Assembly: GCF_024298925.1 (NCBI RefSeq)
Contig: NZ_CP101283.1
Location: 1 to 64,000 of the forward strand
DNA from: Phenylobacterium sp. LH3H17
GTDB taxonomy: Bacteria > Pseudomonadota > Alphaproteobacteria > Caulobacterales > Caulobacteraceae
Direction: 5' to 3'
DNA length: 64,000 nucleotides
Part shown: positions 63,688 through 64,000 of the stretch, piece after piece
Numbering within the stretch: the first letter of the stretch is position 1
How the letters are laid out: the number at the start of each line of letters is the position of its first letter
Notes under the pieces: model-generated
The model's database searches: none
What the model saw: the letters and a program-made list of their open reading frames with translations, nothing else
Told to the model about the DNA's origin: nothing
Translations under genes and position numbers: made by a program

Positions 63688-64000
63688 CTACGCGGCTTCC
63701 TTGGCGCGGCGGTCGCGCTCACGCACCACCACCTCGCGGGCGAGTTTCAGATAGGCCTGCGAGCCCCGGCACTTCAGGTCATAGACCAGCACCGGCTTGC
63801 CGAAGGACGGCGCCTCGGAGACCCGCACGTTCCGCGGGATCACGGTCTGGTAGACGGTGTCGCCGAAGTGACCGCGCACGTCGCGCGCCACCTGTTCCGA
63901 CAGGCTGTTGCGGCGGTCGTACATGGTGAGCACCACGCCCTGGATATCCAGGGCGGGGTTCAGGCTGCCCTTGACCAGCTCCACCGTGCGCATCAGCTGG
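63688..64000 (-). CDS. parA: chromosome partitioning ATPase ParA (3' part)
   Basis: Only the last 103 codons lie in the window; the gene continues past its right edge. The C-terminal block VVLTMYDRRNSLSEQVARDV, then the TVIPRNVRVSEAPSFGKPV motif, is diagnostic of chromosomal ParA/Soj. The Walker motifs lie outside. It is upstream of parB on the same strand. Confidence 0.93.
   Translation of the reverse strand, partial: QLMRTVELVKGSLNPALDIQGVVLTMYDRRNSLSEQVARDVRGHFGDTVYQTVIPRNVRVSEAPSFGKPVLVYDLKCRGSQAYLKLAREVVVRERDRRAKEAA

Overview
This is a GC-rich (roughly 70%) alphaproteobacterial chromosome segment. The DnaA sequence, the fur-miaB-phoH-ybeY-corC-lnt run, a CenR-type response regulator, an NtrZ-type periplasmic protein, and the parB-holA-lptE-leuS neighbourhood all point to Caulobacterales. 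I infer a Caulobacter or Phenylobacterium relative. The window is dense with housekeeping genes. It has no gene-free stretch over about 300 bases, and I recognise no rRNA, tRNA, CRISPR, prophage or intact insertion sequence.

Layout. (1) 1-5.3 kb: dnaA, an SRAP protein and a small membrane protein, then pnp with a structured leader and rpsO. (2) 5.3-14.4 kb: the translation and transcription block truB-rbfA and infB-ylxR-nusA-rimP. These lie on the minus strand and are split by a dienelactone hydrolase gene, a DUF2939-like lipoprotein gene and an intrinsic terminator. (3) 14.6-17.9 kb: ppa, trmB, metK (palindromic operator, TTG start) and an XRE regulator. (4) 17.9-26.4 kb: a tightly overlapping minus-strand run nfu-(unknown)-tsaB-rimI-fur-miaB-phoH-ybeY-corC-lnt, with a universal stress gene at its head. 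(5) 26.4-36.5 kb: trpS, murJ, glnD, urcA-like, a HAD gene and mutS, plus a divergent GNAT gene. (6) 36.5-42.5 kb: dnaK-dnaJ behind a sigma-32-type promoter, a zincin-like protein, alkB, and a second dienelactone hydrolase family protein. (7) 42.6-52.2 kb: ftsK, then a block that reads as accessory: adjacent separate EAL and BLUF genes, pckG, an HWE histidine kinase and a membrane hybrid histidine kinase. (8) 52.3-58.2 kb: lolA, a candidate small RNA, xth, cenR, an L,D-transpeptidase, yggS, a ThiE/TenI-like gene, ntrZ and a DUF3576 lipoprotein. (9) 58.4-64 kb: leuS-lptE-holA, then parB and the 3' end of parA running off the window.

How it fits together. Most genes serve replication and segregation (dnaA, holA, parAB, ftsK), translation (infB, rbfA, rpsO, trpS, leuS, tRNA modification), envelope assembly (lnt, lolA, lptE, murJ, L,D-transpeptidase) and stress or nitrogen control (dnaKJ, fur, glnD, ntrZ). 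The most unusual parts are the split BLUF/EAL pair (a probable light-controlled cyclic-di-GMP phosphodiesterase in two polypeptides), a structured small-RNA candidate after lolA, and an lnt gene with no canonical start codon. Other points of note are large hairpins in the pnp leader and the dnaK-dnaJ spacer, a terminator-like hairpin in the rimP leader, and two families of dispersed palindromic repeats. All assignments come from reading the sequence and from memory of the families; no search was run.
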